Assembly: GCA_025765615.1 (NCBI GenBank)
Contig: JAIVFJ010000277.1
Coordinates: forward strand, 1 to 64,000
Reading direction: 5' to 3'
DNA: 64,000 nucleotides
DNA from: Zopfochytrium polystomum
Taxonomy: Eukaryota > Chytridiomycota > Chytridiomycetes > Chytridiales > Chytridiaceae
The position numbers were made by a program, and so were the translations under genes. Each line of letters starts with the position of its first letter. Position 1 is the stretch's first letter. This document shows, piece after piece, positions 23,528 through 35,305 of the stretch. Under the pieces are notes generated by a model. That model saw only the letters and a list, made by a program, of their open reading frames with translations. It had not been told where the DNA came from and searched no databases.

Positions 23528-24170
23528 AAGCTGGGAAATATAAATCTTTTTTTTTTTTTTTTTTTGGTTTCCCGCGTCGGTGCTGTCTCCCTCTCTCTTT
23601 TTTTACTTGTGGAAGAATAGACCTGCTGCCGATCGGAAACAGAAACTAACGCGCTTTTGTACGTTTATTTCACGCAACCATTCGCGATTTTCCACCGCAA
23701 ATCACCTCTCCCGGTCTCTCACTTCACCTGCCAGCGAAAACAATTTTTAAGGGCATTTCTTGATCGTGCAAGCAGGGATAAAGAACACTGTTGGCGAAAA
23801 AGCAAGGAGGAGCGGAACTAGAAAATATGAAAGGGGAGATGGAAGAAGTAGGAAGCGCAGCTTCCCATCGGTTGTCGCGATACAGAAAAGGACAGCAGAA
23901 GATAAAGTGACAGCCGGAAGCGTTGAACGTTTGAACAGAGAAAAGACCTCGAAAAGGATTGAATGTAGTTTATCGGAATACCTTGCATTTGCAACGCAAG
24001 GGAGTCAGGAAAAACGGAGCAGTAAATTTGCAACGATCATCAGCCACCCACCCGACCAATTCCCACTCCTCGAACGCCGCCAAAACAATTTCGAATTCTT
24101 CGGCGCCCGCGCACCCCTTTCACCCGACCTATCGGCGAGCTTCTCCAAACCGCTTATCAAGTCCCAAACC
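23528..24170. other. Intergenic; T-run and no secure gene
   Basis: A run of about 20 T follows at 23550. Open frames between 23760 and 24170 join into the next gene's frame but show no domain; they may include unrecognised 5' exons of that gene. Confidence 0.3.
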
Positions 24171-24177
24171 ACTCTGC

Positions 24178-25095
24178 ATGCTCATCCGGCTGCGAAGGGC
24201 CCGCAACTCCACCGACAACCCACTGACGTGCTGTGGTATTTTCCAAAATGCCGTCGACGGGCTGGTGATGTGCAACTGCCTTATGACGGCTTCCTGCAGC
24301 GCGCTCAAGTTCGGGGCAAGCTTCATGTTTAACGGTTGCAACCAGGGCCAGGCGGAAACGAAAGTGGTATGTGGTGTGTACGACGGAGCTACCATCAGCA
24401 AGTTGTCCTTCTTCAGAATATTGCCACCGAACGGCGGAAACGGGCCGCAACCACGAGCGGAGGTGCGGGCGCCAGTGACTCGGCATCAAGTTCAATACTC
24501 TCCGACTCTGAGGGTGCCGAACAGGAAAAATCCAATCACCATTACAACTTCAACCTCGCCGTCGCCACCAGTCCGGACTCCTTAACTATCTTTCCGGTGG
24601 CGGAAGCCTCGACCAGTCAAGCTCGGACTGGCTCGAACGGCGCGCTGTCAACAACCACTTCTTCCAGCGCGATACCGTCGAGCGCGCTGATTGGTATTGT
24701 CGTCAGTCTTGTGGAAGCTGTCGCAATCACCGTCGGCATGGCGTTGGCTTCCATATCACGACAGAACGCCGGAACGCTTTCGGTTTTGAGGGTGAGGCAA
24801 GAGCCCGGACGACGACGGCGTCGCCGTTTAGACCGAACAGCCAAACCTCTCCTTCATCGTTGTTGCGGTCGGCATCGGTCGGAGGGAGTACCAGTCTCCG
24901 ATCCTCGTCGATCCCACATCCCTGCAACAAATTTTGCGGGAGCGCCGCCAACGGCTGGAGCGCAGCAGCCGTCGTGGGGATGGGAGGGCGGCTTCCCCGG
25001 CGGTCCAGAGTCCGCCACTTTCCCACCAGAATCCGCCGCGACAGGCCGTCGCTCGACGGACTCCACCGTTCCGGATGCAACCTCCGTCCGAATGA
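24178..25095 (+). CDS. Single-pass membrane protein with Cys-containing N-terminal part (3 exons)
   Basis: Not recognised as a named family. Exons 24178-24366 (start uncertain), 24417-24791 and 24841-25095. The introns are 50 and 49 nt, both phase 0. The first exon has several Cys (CCGIF...CNCLM...CSALKF...GCNQG), fitting an extracellular disulfide domain, then a Ser/Thr-rich stalk. A hydrophobic helix, ALIGIVVSLVEAVAITVGMA, is a good transmembrane segment. The second splice opens a cytoplasmic tail (ILVDPTSLQQILRERRQRLE) rich in Arg/Pro. No signal peptide is seen, so a 5' exon may be missing. The layout resembles fungal wall-sensor or receptor-like proteins; the role is inferred. Confidence 0.5.
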
Positions 25096-25938
25096 CTACC
25101 CTAGTCGGACATGGGCACGTCTATTTTTGAAGGAAGCTTATCTCAGTCGTTCTCGATGCACATGCACCGCACGCTGGCTGTTCGCTGCACGTGTCCCACC
25201 ACCGCGACTCCCCCTCAAAGCCCAGTTCAATTGCCTCGCCTCACTGCCGTTTCCCGTTCGTGTAGATTTTTTACAATGCTCGTAGGGGCTTGTTCAATAT
25301 GTTATGGCTTTTCGGGACACTCTCCCTGCGTGGGGATTTTTGTTCTTGCGAAGCTTTTCTCAAACGTCCTCGACTTCCTAGAACCACGAAGGAGAACTTT
25401 TATTAATCACTGGTTGATTTGGAGGATATTGTTTGCAAATTCGGTGGTCTGAGAGGTGCCAATTTTTTTTTTTTTGGATTTATTTATTTTTTTTTGATTC
25501 TTTAAGGGTTAATCAACAATTATTGAGTGCACCTCTTGAGGACAACTTTGATTCTGCAAAACCCTCAGCGCATGCACTTACTCGTTTTACTTATGTTTTA
25601 GTTCACCATCAGAACACACGCGTTCGCAGAGTTGAAGGGCGAAGGTTACTATTAGCCAAAAAAAGCCAGCGGGATCGGAAACAACCAGGGGGTCTCGCTG
25701 GCAAACATCCCTAACTCCGCAATCATCCCGCGCGAAGGCCTCTTAAATTCGTTTCAAACAACGCCCCGCCGCCCTACTTCCCATTTCGTGGACTAGCAAA
25801 AGAAGCAGCCCCCGATATCCCACCAAGCCAGCGACCAAAAAGCAACAGAAAAAAAAGAGGTGGGGAAACAAAACAATACCCCGCAAACCGTCGATATCGC
25901 CAAACGCCACGGCCCCCGCAACCCCCTCCATCTTTTGC
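25096..25938. other. Intergenic region, no gene seen
   Basis: Between the stop of the membrane-protein gene and the SVF1 stop codon. T-rich near 25460-25495; no supported frame. Confidence 0.4.
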
Positions 25939-27689
25939 TTAATACACCTCAGACGACAAAAACGAGCACTCCAAAAACATTCTGCCGCCCTCAATCTTGA
26001 ACGCGTCCTCGCCGTCAATCTTGACGACAACGTCGACGACCTCGTACCAGCTGTAGACGAACGGCGCCGTGATAAACGTCTGGATGATGGCGCGCAGCAC
26101 CCACGGCAGCTCGCTCAGGACGTCGATCTTGTCCAGCAGCTTCTTGGGCTGCACCGACAGCTCGACGGACACAGGCTTCTGTTGCTGCTGCTCGGCGCCT
26201 TCCGCCGCCGTCGCCGTCGTCGTCGTGTGTCCGCCCCACCGGATCCGGAAGGCGCCCGGGATCTTGTATCCGCTGAACGAGTCGTACTCGCGCTGCTGCT
26301 GCACACTGCGGTTGTCGGTCGTCAGCGCGATCGTCTTTCCGTTGTGCACGATGATGCCCTGGCTCGCAATGTCGATCGAGTAGCCGTAGCCGTCGGGCAT
26401 TTCAAACTGAAGAGCAAACATGCGAGGATGGGGGGAGATCGCAATGTTAGGATGGGTGGCTTTAAAGAAAAACACGAAAACACGAAAACGAGAGAAAACA
26501 AAAAAAAGTACAAGACGAACCTCGTACAGCATCAATGCGTTGCCATCCTTGCCCGCAATGTGGGTGAAATTCCATTTACCGACACACTGCGGCTTGAGCT
26601 GCAAGGCGCCGACGAAAAAGCCGTCACCGTCGGCGGGGGACGTGACGCCGTCGACGGTGATAGTGCCAGTGACCTTGGCGAGGGGTGAGAAAACGGCCTT
26701 GACGTGGCCGGACGCCGCGTCGCCGTCAAAGAATGGCAGGGTGCCGTCGTTGAGCTTCACAAAGCCCTCGACGGGGGTGAACACGAGGTCCAGCGAGAGC
26801 TCGCGGCCGCCGGATAGCTTGATGGCGTGCGACTTTGTTGCGGGGGTGTACTGCACCGAGATGGTATCGCACGTGACAGAAAGACGGTCTGAGGAGAGCT
26901 GGAAGGCGGAGCTGGACGGAGACATGGACTTAGACTTGTTGGTCCCGGTGGGGCCATAGTAGCGCGCGGTGATCTGGCGTTTGTTCAACAGGTTGCGGAA
27001 GGATGAGTAAGGCCGTCCAAAGTGCGGAGGAAAGAACTGTTGGATCTCACCTGGGTGGAGGTGCTCAATCTGGTTCGTGGGATAGGTAAAACAGATTTGG
27101 TGCGAACGGAGTCAGTGCTTAGACCCCATCCACAAGCGTTTCCACCAACGAAAGGAGCGCTCACCCGACAGACGAATACACCAGCTGGGAGTCCCCCATC
27201 CCCATCGTGTCAAACACCGGCGTTGGATATCAAATGTATCCCCCATCGACAGGGATGGGTGGGAAGTGCAGTACGCGATGCGATCGGAGAGCGTTCAGAT
27301 CGGGGGAGGAAAGGCCAGGAGTAGAAAGAAAGACTAATCAGTCAGCGGGCCAAATTGCGTCACCCAACCGCGGCGGGAAACAGATTCCGCCAGTCGGCCT
27401 GCTGGAGCTCACACCGCTGGTCCAAAACAGGAGGACTCCACTTGAGGACCTGATCGTCCGCGCAACCCGAGCACCCTTATCAAATTGCGGGCCGGGGTTG
27501 GAAGGGATGAGGATGCACGCCGGTGCTGACCGACCAGGGTGACCACTTATCCCATCCATCCATCGACCATCTCTCGCTCGCTCGGACACGCGCTGCCATG
27601 GTGGTCGGTAGGTGGTGGTGGACGTCTCACCTCCCACACTCCCTTAAACTCTCTTCCCTGCCCAGCTCTCTCTCATCACCACCGCCGCC

Positions 27690-27728
<39 letters not shown>

Positions 27729-27997
27729 ACCTGCACAAAGACGAAGCCGCCGCCTGCGAGGTGCGTGTACCAGGTCTGGCCCTCTGTCGCGCCGCTGTGC
27801 TCGACGACCCACTTGAGGTCGTCGTCTGACGCCAGGATCGAGTTGACGGGGATCTGGGTCGGCTTGCGGTCGACGAGCCGGCCAGAGTCGTCGGCTTCTG
27901 GGTCCGCCGGGGCCCCGCCGGCCGGTGCCGCCCGCTGTTGCTGGTCCTGCTGCTGCTGCTCGTCTTCGCCGCCGCCAAACCCAAGGGCCGCCCACAT
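25939..27997 (-). CDS. SVF1: Svf1-like oxidative-stress survival factor (5 exons, ~408 aa)
   Basis: Exons 27997-27731, 27184-27165 (20 nt), 27069-27051 (19 nt), 26973-26521 and 26406-25939; phases are consistent, giving 409 codons with stop. Landmarks of the fungal Svf1 family (tandem lipocalin-like domains) are present. The first exon ends TWYTHLAGGGFVFVQ. The micro-exons supply LVYSSVGLSTSTQ. Then come ITARYYGPTG and FQLSSDRLSV. The second domain has FEMPDGYGYSIDIASQG, RIRWGG and ends EGGRMFLECSF. In yeast Svf1 supports survival under oxidative and cold stress and has been linked to ceramide transport. The length fits the family. The N-terminus MWAALGFGG is followed by a Gln/acidic insert. 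Intron 1 (546 nt) contains a (GA)n run. The micro-exon model is the least certain part. Confidence 0.85.
27685..27730. repeat. (CT)n microsatellite in SVF1 intron 1
   Basis: Plus-strand TCTCTC run ending exactly at the intron donor of SVF1 exon 1 (minus-strand GTGAGAGAGAG). Confidence 0.9.
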
Positions 27998-28902
27998 GTT
28001 TTATTTTGATTTTCTTTTTTACTTTCTTTTTTTCTTCTTTTTCTCTCACTTTTGCTAGTTTCTTTTGTAATTTTGTTCTCGTTTCTTTGCAAAATTTTAT
28101 TTTATTATTATTTTTTTTTTTTTTTTTCGCAGCACTCGCTGTGAGTTGCGAAAGCGTTCGAGCCCCCCTCGATTGGTCAATAATAATAATACACACACGC
28201 TTTGTACACTTTTTTTTTGAGTGGGGTGATCGCTTGCTTTGTCTCGTATTTTTGTTATAACGACATCCTATTTGCAGTAACTTGATCTGAAGCCGTCAGA
28301 CGAGTCCGTCTGTACGTGTCAAAATCTATATGTACAATATGTACACAGTGCAGTCTTCTTTCTCGCATCACAGCCGAGTCCCTCCTCCAAGAAGGTCTTT
28401 TTTTCCCATTTGAACTGAAATAGGCTTGTGGTCAGGGACTCAGGGCAGCCAACCAACGGTAGGCCAGACCCTGTTTATGGGAAGAAGATCGTAATGCGTC
28501 AATTTCAAAAAGCAGGGAGATAACGGCTGGGCCGTCCTGACGGAAAATTGGTAAAGCGTTCGATTCCAAAATGAACAAAGCTGAACGGCACACACAGACA
28601 GGTCGTCCAACGAAGAGAAAAAAAAAAAAAAGAAAAAAAAAAAAGCAATGTCTTCACATTCTGCAATTGCGAAAATGGAATCAATGTGGTGCCGTCAAAA
28701 TGACTTGGTCGTTGGGAGGGTTTTTCCCGTTTTATTACTATTTTTTGTTTGTAGAAGAATGTAAAAAAAAAAAGAAAGAAAGAAAGAAAGAAGGAAAGCA
28801 AGAAAGAAAGAAAGAAAGAAGGAACCAACGAACAAAAGAAAGAACGAAAGACTGATCGTTGCTTCAGTCCTCCTATTACCACCACTTACTCCTCATTGCA
28901 GA
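27998..28902. other. Shared upstream region of divergent SVF1 and DBP3
   Basis: Contains T-rich tracts (28010-28130), A-rich tracts (28618-28645, 28765-28850, with AAAG/GAAA repeats) and no supported gene. It must hold both promoters; no clear TATA box is seen. Confidence 0.4.
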
Positions 28903-31015
28903 ATGGGGCCTAGCAACGGCAACCGCAACGGCAATGGCAACGGCTACGGAGGCTTCAAGAGAGGCGGCGGCCATGGCGGCGGCGGCAATGGCGGAGGAGG
29001 CAGCAGCAACAACTATCAAAAGCAACAGAGCTCCGTTGAGGCCACAAAGGGAAAGAAGACCACGTTCGATGACGACGACAGCAACAACGACAACGGAAGC
29101 CACTACGGCAACGGGCGCGCTGCAGCGACCTCGGCACCCGCCGCGAGTCCGTCTCACAAGCGCAAGCTACCACATGAGCACGAAAACGATAACGGGAGCC
29201 ACGATGCAGAGAGTAGTAGCGCAGCCGCCGGCAAAAAGTCCAAGAAGGGAAAGAAGGGAAACGCCAAGTTGGACGGCGAGTCGACCGCCGAGTTAGTCCG
29301 ACTGGCAAAAGAGGCGGCCTTTGCTGCTGGAGACGGAGCGCCACGGGGGAAACGGTGGTCGTACCGGGAGTCGCGGGAGCTTGCCGCGCTGCCCCAAGCC
29401 ACCATCGATTCGTTCTTCACCTCCAACAACATCACGGTCGTCTCAACGGGCGCCGCTCAACACATTCCCCGCCCGCTGCTTGAATTCTCGTACGGCAACT
29501 TCCCCGCAAACCTCCAATCCGCGCTCTCGGCGTTTCCAAAGCCCACCCCGATCCAGGCCGTCTCCTGGGCGCCCGTTCTCCAGGGCCACGACCTGATCGG
29601 TATCGCGGCCACCGGTTCCGGAAAGACGCTCGCATTTGGCGTGCCGGCGCTGATCCACGTGCAAAACTGCCTCGTGGCGGCAGGCATCGACCCCTTTCGT
29701 GTCACGGGCCCAAAGTCCCGGCGCCTCCGGGTGCTGGTCGTTTCGCCGACCCGCGAGCTGGCCATGCAGACCGAGACGGTCTTGAGGGAATTTGGCAAGC
29801 CGCTTGGGCTTTCCGTTCTCTGCGTGTACGGTGGAGCGCCGCGCGGCGCGCAGCACGCCGCGCTGGTGGCGGGGACGACGGACATCCTCGTCGCGACGCC
29901 CGGCAGGCTGAAGGACTTTATGGACGAAGGCGTGTGCGACCTGTCGGACGTTGGCTTCTTTGTCCTCGACGAGGCCGACCGCATGCTCGACCTTGGCTTC
30001 GAGCCGGACATCCGGCAGATCGCGGAGGCGGTCAAGCCCAAGGACGAGCGGCAGACGGTCATGTTCAGCGCGACGTGGCCGACGTCGGTGGTCACGCTCA
30101 GCAGGCGGTACCTCAGGGACCCGTTCCACATCGCCGTCGGGTCGGTCGACCTTTCGGCCAACGTGTCGATCACGCAGCGCGTCGAGGTCATGGATCCGCA
30201 GCAGAAGGAGGCGCGCCTGCTCCACCTGCTCCGCGAACTGGCGCCACCAATGGCGAAGTCGTCGTCGCCGAAAATCATTGTGTTTGCACTGTACAAGAAG
30301 GAGGCCGCGCGCCTGGAGCAGCTGTTGAACCGCAACGGGTTTGGGAATGGGAACGTCTTGGGCCTGCACGGCGACCTCAACCAGTCCAAGCGGACGCAGG
30401 CCATCGCAGACTTTAGGAGCGGCAAGTGCACGCTCCTCGTCGCGACCGACGTGGCCGCGAGAGGTCTGGACGTGCCGGACGTTGCCTACGTTATCAACTA
30501 CACATACCCTCGTGAGTATTTTTTCAGAAAACTTTCTTTTTGAAAATTTACTTGGAAGGAGCAACCGAGCGCCGCTAATATCTATCCTCCTAACGTACCA
30601 CTTGCTGACTTGCCCTTCCCCCTCCCTTCCAACGACTGAACCCAAAAGTCACAACCGACGAATACTGCCACCGTATCGGCCGAACTGGCCGCGCCGGGAA
30701 AACGGGGACCGCCATCACGTTCTTTACAGTCGCGGAAAAGTCGCACAGCGGCGCCCTGATCAACGTGTTGAAGCAGGCGGGGCAGAAGGTGCCGGACGCG
30801 CTCCTAAAGTTTGGAACGACCGGTGAGAGGATTTTTTGCTTCCCGTTGGTGTAAATCTGGATCTGACGCTATGGACCCTCCCTGTCGATATTAAAAAAAA
30901 ACAATTTTTAGTCAAGAAGAAGCTCGACGAGAACTACGGCGCCTTCACAAAAGACATAGATCCAAATGCAAAGGCAACCAAGATCACTTTTGATGACGAC
31001 GACGACGACGAGTGA
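28903..31015 (+). CDS. DBP3: DEAD-box ATP-dependent RNA helicase, Dbp3 type (3 exons, ~628 aa)
   Basis: Exons 28903-30511, 30649-30822 and 30912-31015; both introns are phase 1 with GTGAG donors. The N-terminal third is Gly/Asn-rich, then Lys-rich ([10 protein letters not shown]), as expected for a nucleolar protein. The helicase core has Q motif KPTPIQ, ATGSGKT (about residue 235), PTRELA, TPGR, DEAD (about 355), [19 protein letters not shown] and, after the first intron, [10 protein letters not shown]. The C-terminus [19 protein letters not shown] followed by a lysine/ITFDDDD tail is typical of Dbp3 rather than Dbp2. Yeast Dbp3 assists pre-rRNA processing for the 60S subunit. All catalytic motifs are intact. 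Confidence 0.9.
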
Positions 31016-31067
31016 AGGGTGAAGGATTCACGGGGACCCGTTTGGTGCTCGACGGCTCTTTCTCGTT

Positions 31068-31116
<49 letters not shown>

Positions 31117-33229
31117 GGTGGGGCTTTTTGTATTTTGTACTTGCGTTTTGAAAATTTCTGTCCCCTTTCTCCCTTCTCTCTCTCCCTCTTCTCTTCTCTT
31201 CTCCGTCGCCAACTCACACTTAACGCATGTACTTCCTGGTACCGGTCTTCCACCATCCGGGCATTTTGAATGTTTTTTTTTTTTTGTTTTTTTTCCCCCC
31301 CTTTCTATTTTTCAGGTTTTTGAGATGTTGCTCTGGCTTGTATCGCACTGTTGGGGCGATCACGGCCTTTAGTGTTAGGCCACAGCGGGTTTCAGCAATG
31401 AAAATAGGCGGCTTTTTCGCCTCTTAACGCAAAGGGTCATGCGCCGTTTCCGCCAGTGCTGCCGTGTGGGGGGGGGGGAAAAGAAAACTTTCATTGTAGG
31501 GGAAAAAAAATGAAGTTTCCGCCTGATGGCCTTGCCAAACAGGAAGAAAAAAAATTATTAAAAAAAAAAAAAAGCGACGGCGAATTGCTGTGCAAGGCCG
31601 CAAGCAATTCTCATTCTCCAAAAGCCTCCTCCCGCGTCTTTCTTCCTATCTTTGAAACTGTTCTGTATCCGCTCCCCTCTTTTCTCCCAATTGCGTTATC
31701 GCACTGCCGGGGGTCTAAGCTGGACAAAATACAATTATCGCGGCCGAGGGGAGGGAAAACAAAGCTCGCGAGGAACAAATAGTTCTGTCCGCCCCTCGCA
31801 ATTATATTTTTTTTTCCCCCAGCTTCCCTCCAGAACCCTATTCCCCCGGGCCGCAGAAACCGAGAAACACAAAAAGCCAAATGGTGATACGTGCGAGTGC
31901 ATTGGCCCGTAAAGCAATCAGCTTTGGCATTTGGCGGTGTGAAGGAGCTTGCGGCTGAAAACCCGGGGGCTTTCATTTCCATTCCACCAGCACGATCGCT
32001 CCCTAACCCAACGGTTTCTGTTCCGCTGGAGCACGTTGAACTGTGGGCGCTTTCTTTGTGGTATACCGCCCAAAAGTGGGGTTCCGTTCCCTGTTTCCCT
32101 GTTTCCCATTTCCTTTTTTTTTTTCTTTTTTTTCTTTTTTTTTTTCTTTGGTTTTTTTGTTCTCCCTTTCTTGGAACGGACGCAAGTAACAACAACGTTG
32201 CATCACGATGCCTGTGTTTTGCGTGGAAGAGGTGTGTGTAAATATTTATATTGAGTAGTTAATATTTATTTACATGTAAAAAGCGGTTCCTCTCCCTCTC
32301 CCGTTTCATCCGGCGCTCCTTGGGGGTTTGTTGTGGCCGTTGGGCCAGGATCATGGGGCAAGGAGAGGAGACAGAGGTGAGACACCACTACTTGTGATAG
32401 TTGGCTGAAAAAGGAAGGTGGACAGCGACCACCAACCAACCACTGCCTGTCGAAAAAGATAGGAACACCCAAAAAAGGCAGGCAGGCGGGCCATTTTACG
32501 TTTTTTTTTTTGTGAACAAGGAGGGAGTGGAGTCCACATTGCGTGATTGTTTAACATATTTTTTCAATTTTATTCCAATTTTGTTATTATATTTTTAAAT
32601 TTTTATTTTTTTGCTGTTTTCAAAAAAAATGTTGACGCCCTTTGTTGTTGTTGTTGTTGCGAAATTTGATTGGAAGGGTGCGTATTTCCATTAATTTTTT
32701 TGTCTGTCCGTCAACGCGAGGATGACGAAGGCTGCTTCTGAGTGGCGGAGATAGCCAAACCCGACGGACAGACAGACAGATGAGGGCTGAATGTCCGACA
32801 GACTGCTTCAATCTGAGTAGAAGATAGCAGAGACAGACAGGTAAGGGCAGACCAGCGATAGTAGATAGAGGCTCGGAAAACAATTGGAGGCACGGGTCAG
32901 CAGGTATTCAGGAACAAGATGGTTGCTGACTTGAGCCGCATCGAAGACAAAAAGAGAATGGAAAATTTTCCCAGAATTTCATTTTTTGTATTTCTTTGGT
33001 TTGCGTCGCCAAGACGCGATAGGGAGCAGACTGGCAGACAAAAACAATTGGAGTGGAGAAGAAAGTCCACAGCAGCCAGAAGAAAATGACCCTTGAGGGC
33101 ATTTTTTCTCTTTTGTTTTGGCTGTTCCTTTTCCAGCCAGCGCAAGACAGAGAGGGAGAGAGTGACTGGGAGAGAGACAGAGCGAAAGAGCGGGAGGGAT
33201 GACAGGGAGAGAGAGAGGATGCCAAAGAG
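31016..33229. other. Intergenic region rich in homopolymer tracts
   Basis: Contains (T)n at about 31071-31113, (A)n near 31555-31573, T/C-rich 32105-32160 and T-rich 32500-32640. GA-rich sequence at 33150-33220 leads into the transporter promoter. No frame with a recognisable domain. Confidence 0.45.
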
Positions 33230-33236
33230 TATAAAT
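33230..33236 (+). promoter_or_regulatory. TATA box of the first amino-acid transporter gene
   Basis: AGTATAAATTC, 136-142 bp upstream of the ATG at 33372, after a GA-rich stretch. Confidence 0.55.
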
Positions 33237-33371
33237 TCGCGGCCATGGTCGGTGGTTCCACTACCTCATTGCAGCGCGCTCGCCATCACCTGCACCCCCC
33301 CAAGACTAGACTGAGCAACAAACAAACCCCTTACCCCCATTACTACTACTACTTGAAATCCTCGTTGAACA

Positions 33372-35305
33372 ATGGATCAATTCCTCTCCCTGTTCAGGCC
33401 CAAGCCTGTCGGCGACTGGGCTGAAGACCTCGACGAGGACTATGCCGGGCACGGTGGGACCGGTGCGCGCTACAAGAAGGCGTTGACGGCGTTCGACCTG
33501 ACGGCCATGGGTATCGGCGGCATCATTGGCGCCGGTATCTTCACGCTCACGGGTCAGGTCGCGAGGGACACCGCCGGCCCGGCCGTCGTCGTCTCGTACG
33601 TCGTGTCCGGCGTCGTGTGCGCCCTGTCCGCCCTCTGCTACGCCGAGCTGGCCGCCATGGTGCCCGTCTCCGGCTCGGCCTACTCTTACACTTACGCTAC
33701 GCTCGGCGAGCTCGCGGGCTGGATTATTGGATGGGATTTGGTGAGTGGCCAGTGACTGTGTTGTGTTGTGGTTGGTTCTTGGCTTCGCTTCCATCTCCAG
33801 TCTCGTCCTGCCACTCGTTTCTCCCTTTGCACCCCCTTTCTCTCTCTGCCTCTTGCCCCAACCAACCAACAGCCGTTCCACGTGAGGTTTCCTAATGGAA
33901 ACGGTGAACCGTGAATGGTCCCGCCCTCTTTTTTGTCTTCCATTTTGTCTTCTTCTGCGTGTTTGGATTCCAGCCTTGTCACGTGCGCTCGCGTTGGGCT
34001 GGATTTTCTCACGGAATTTGCTTACCCGCTTCCTCTCTTCGTTCTTGCCTTTTGTGGCAAAAACCACACTCACCACTCTCGTTTTTCTCGACATGCGGAC
34101 GTACTCAACAACAGATCCTCGAGTACATGGTCGGCGCCGCCTCCGTCGCCGTCGGCTGGGCTTACTACCTGGAGTTCTTCCTCAATAAGGCATCGAGCGG
34201 CTCCATCTCCTTTGACCAGAGGTGGGTCAACGCGCCCATTATCTGGAACGAAGACGCGGGCGCCTTCCAGTCGACCGGCTACTACTTCAACATCCCCGCG
34301 TTCATCAGCACCCTCGTGCTCACCATCATCCTGGCCGTCGGTGTCAAGCTCACCGCCACCGTCGTCAACATTCTCGTCGTCGTCAAGGTCCTCATCGTCA
34401 TCATGTTCATCTTTGGCGGCATCAAGTACACCAACGGCGATAACCTCCAGCCGTTCTCACCGTACGGCGGTGACGGTATCTTCAGGGGCGCCCTCACCGT
34501 CTTCTTCGCCTATATCGGTTTCGACGCCGTCTCCACCCTCGCCCAGGAGGCCGAGAACCCGCAGCGCGACATGCCCATCGGCATCATCGGCTCCCTCGGC
34601 ATCTGCACGGTCCTGTACGTCGCCGTCTGCTTGGTCCTGTCTTCGCTCCTCCCGTACTACAAGATCAGCGCCGCGGCTCCCGTCGCCAGCGCCATCGTCG
34701 ACGCCGGCGGCCCGGTGTGGTTCGGCACCATCCTCGCCCTCGGCGCCCTCGCTGGTCTGACCTCCGTCATGATGGTCTCGCTCGTCGGCCAGCCCCGTAT
34801 CTTCCGCGCCATGGCCTACGACGGTCTCTTCCCCAAGGCGGTCGCCTACATCCACCCCAAGACCAAGACCCCCGTCGTCACCACTCTCGTCACGGGTATC
34901 ATCACCGCCGTGCTCGGCGGCATCCTCCCCATCGACGTCCTCGCGAACCTGACCTCCATGGGCACCCTGCTCGCCTTCTTCCTCGCCAGCGTCGCCGTCA
35001 TCGTCCTCCGCATCCGCGAGCCGGAGCGCGAGCGTCCCTTCAAGGTCCCCTTCGGCGTCATTGGCGGCTACGTGTGGCCCCTCCTGTCGATCGCGGCCAT
35101 CATCACCCTGCTCATCAAGGGCAGCACCATCGCCCAGCTGCTCCGTGTCGTCATCTGGTTGGCGCTCGGGCTTGTCATCTACTTCTGCTTCGGTTTCTGG
35201 TTCTCCAAACTCCGCCACCCGGAGAGGTGGCCCGCCGAGGAGCTCCCCGGCGGCGGCGCCAACCGCACCGTGGTCGTCGAGGAGGGCAAGAAGGAGCAGT
35301 ACTGA
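33372..35305 (+). CDS. CAT-type cationic amino-acid transporter, paralog 1 (2 exons, 519 aa)
   Basis: Exons 33372-33740 and 34115-35305; the 374-nt intron is phase 0. This is an APC-superfamily permease of the CAT (SLC7A1-like) branch. Signatures are GIGGIIGAGIFTLTG (TM1), AGPAVVVSYVVSG, ALCYAELAAMVP, SAYSYTYATLGE, GWDL|ILEYMVGAAS across the intron, FFAYIGFDAVST, and AENPQRDMPIGIIGSL. TM helices continue to FCFGFWFSKLRHPERW near the C-terminus. About 12 membrane segments are expected. Substrate (Arg/Lys in animal CATs) is inferred from family. The N-terminus MDQFLSLFRPKPVGDW is almost the same as in the paralog at 48886, which has the same intron position and length. Confidence 0.9.

Noticed and set aside
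27037..27050. A 14-nt GTGAG...CAACAG intron in SVF1
   Set aside because: Too short for a spliceosomal intron in fungi; a 77-nt intron with the same donor (27050-26974) restores the family sequence.
28140..28180. tRNA-like TTCGAGCCC box
   Set aside because: No matching acceptor, D or anticodon arms around it.
29443..30645. Long open frame antisense to DBP3
   Set aside because: It mirrors the GC-rich helicase frame, has no domain, and DBP3 motifs on the other strand are unambiguous.
34457..35218. Acidic open frame antisense to transporter paralog 1
   Set aside because: By-product of GTC/GAC-rich codons of membrane helices; the same shadow occurs at 49278-50870.
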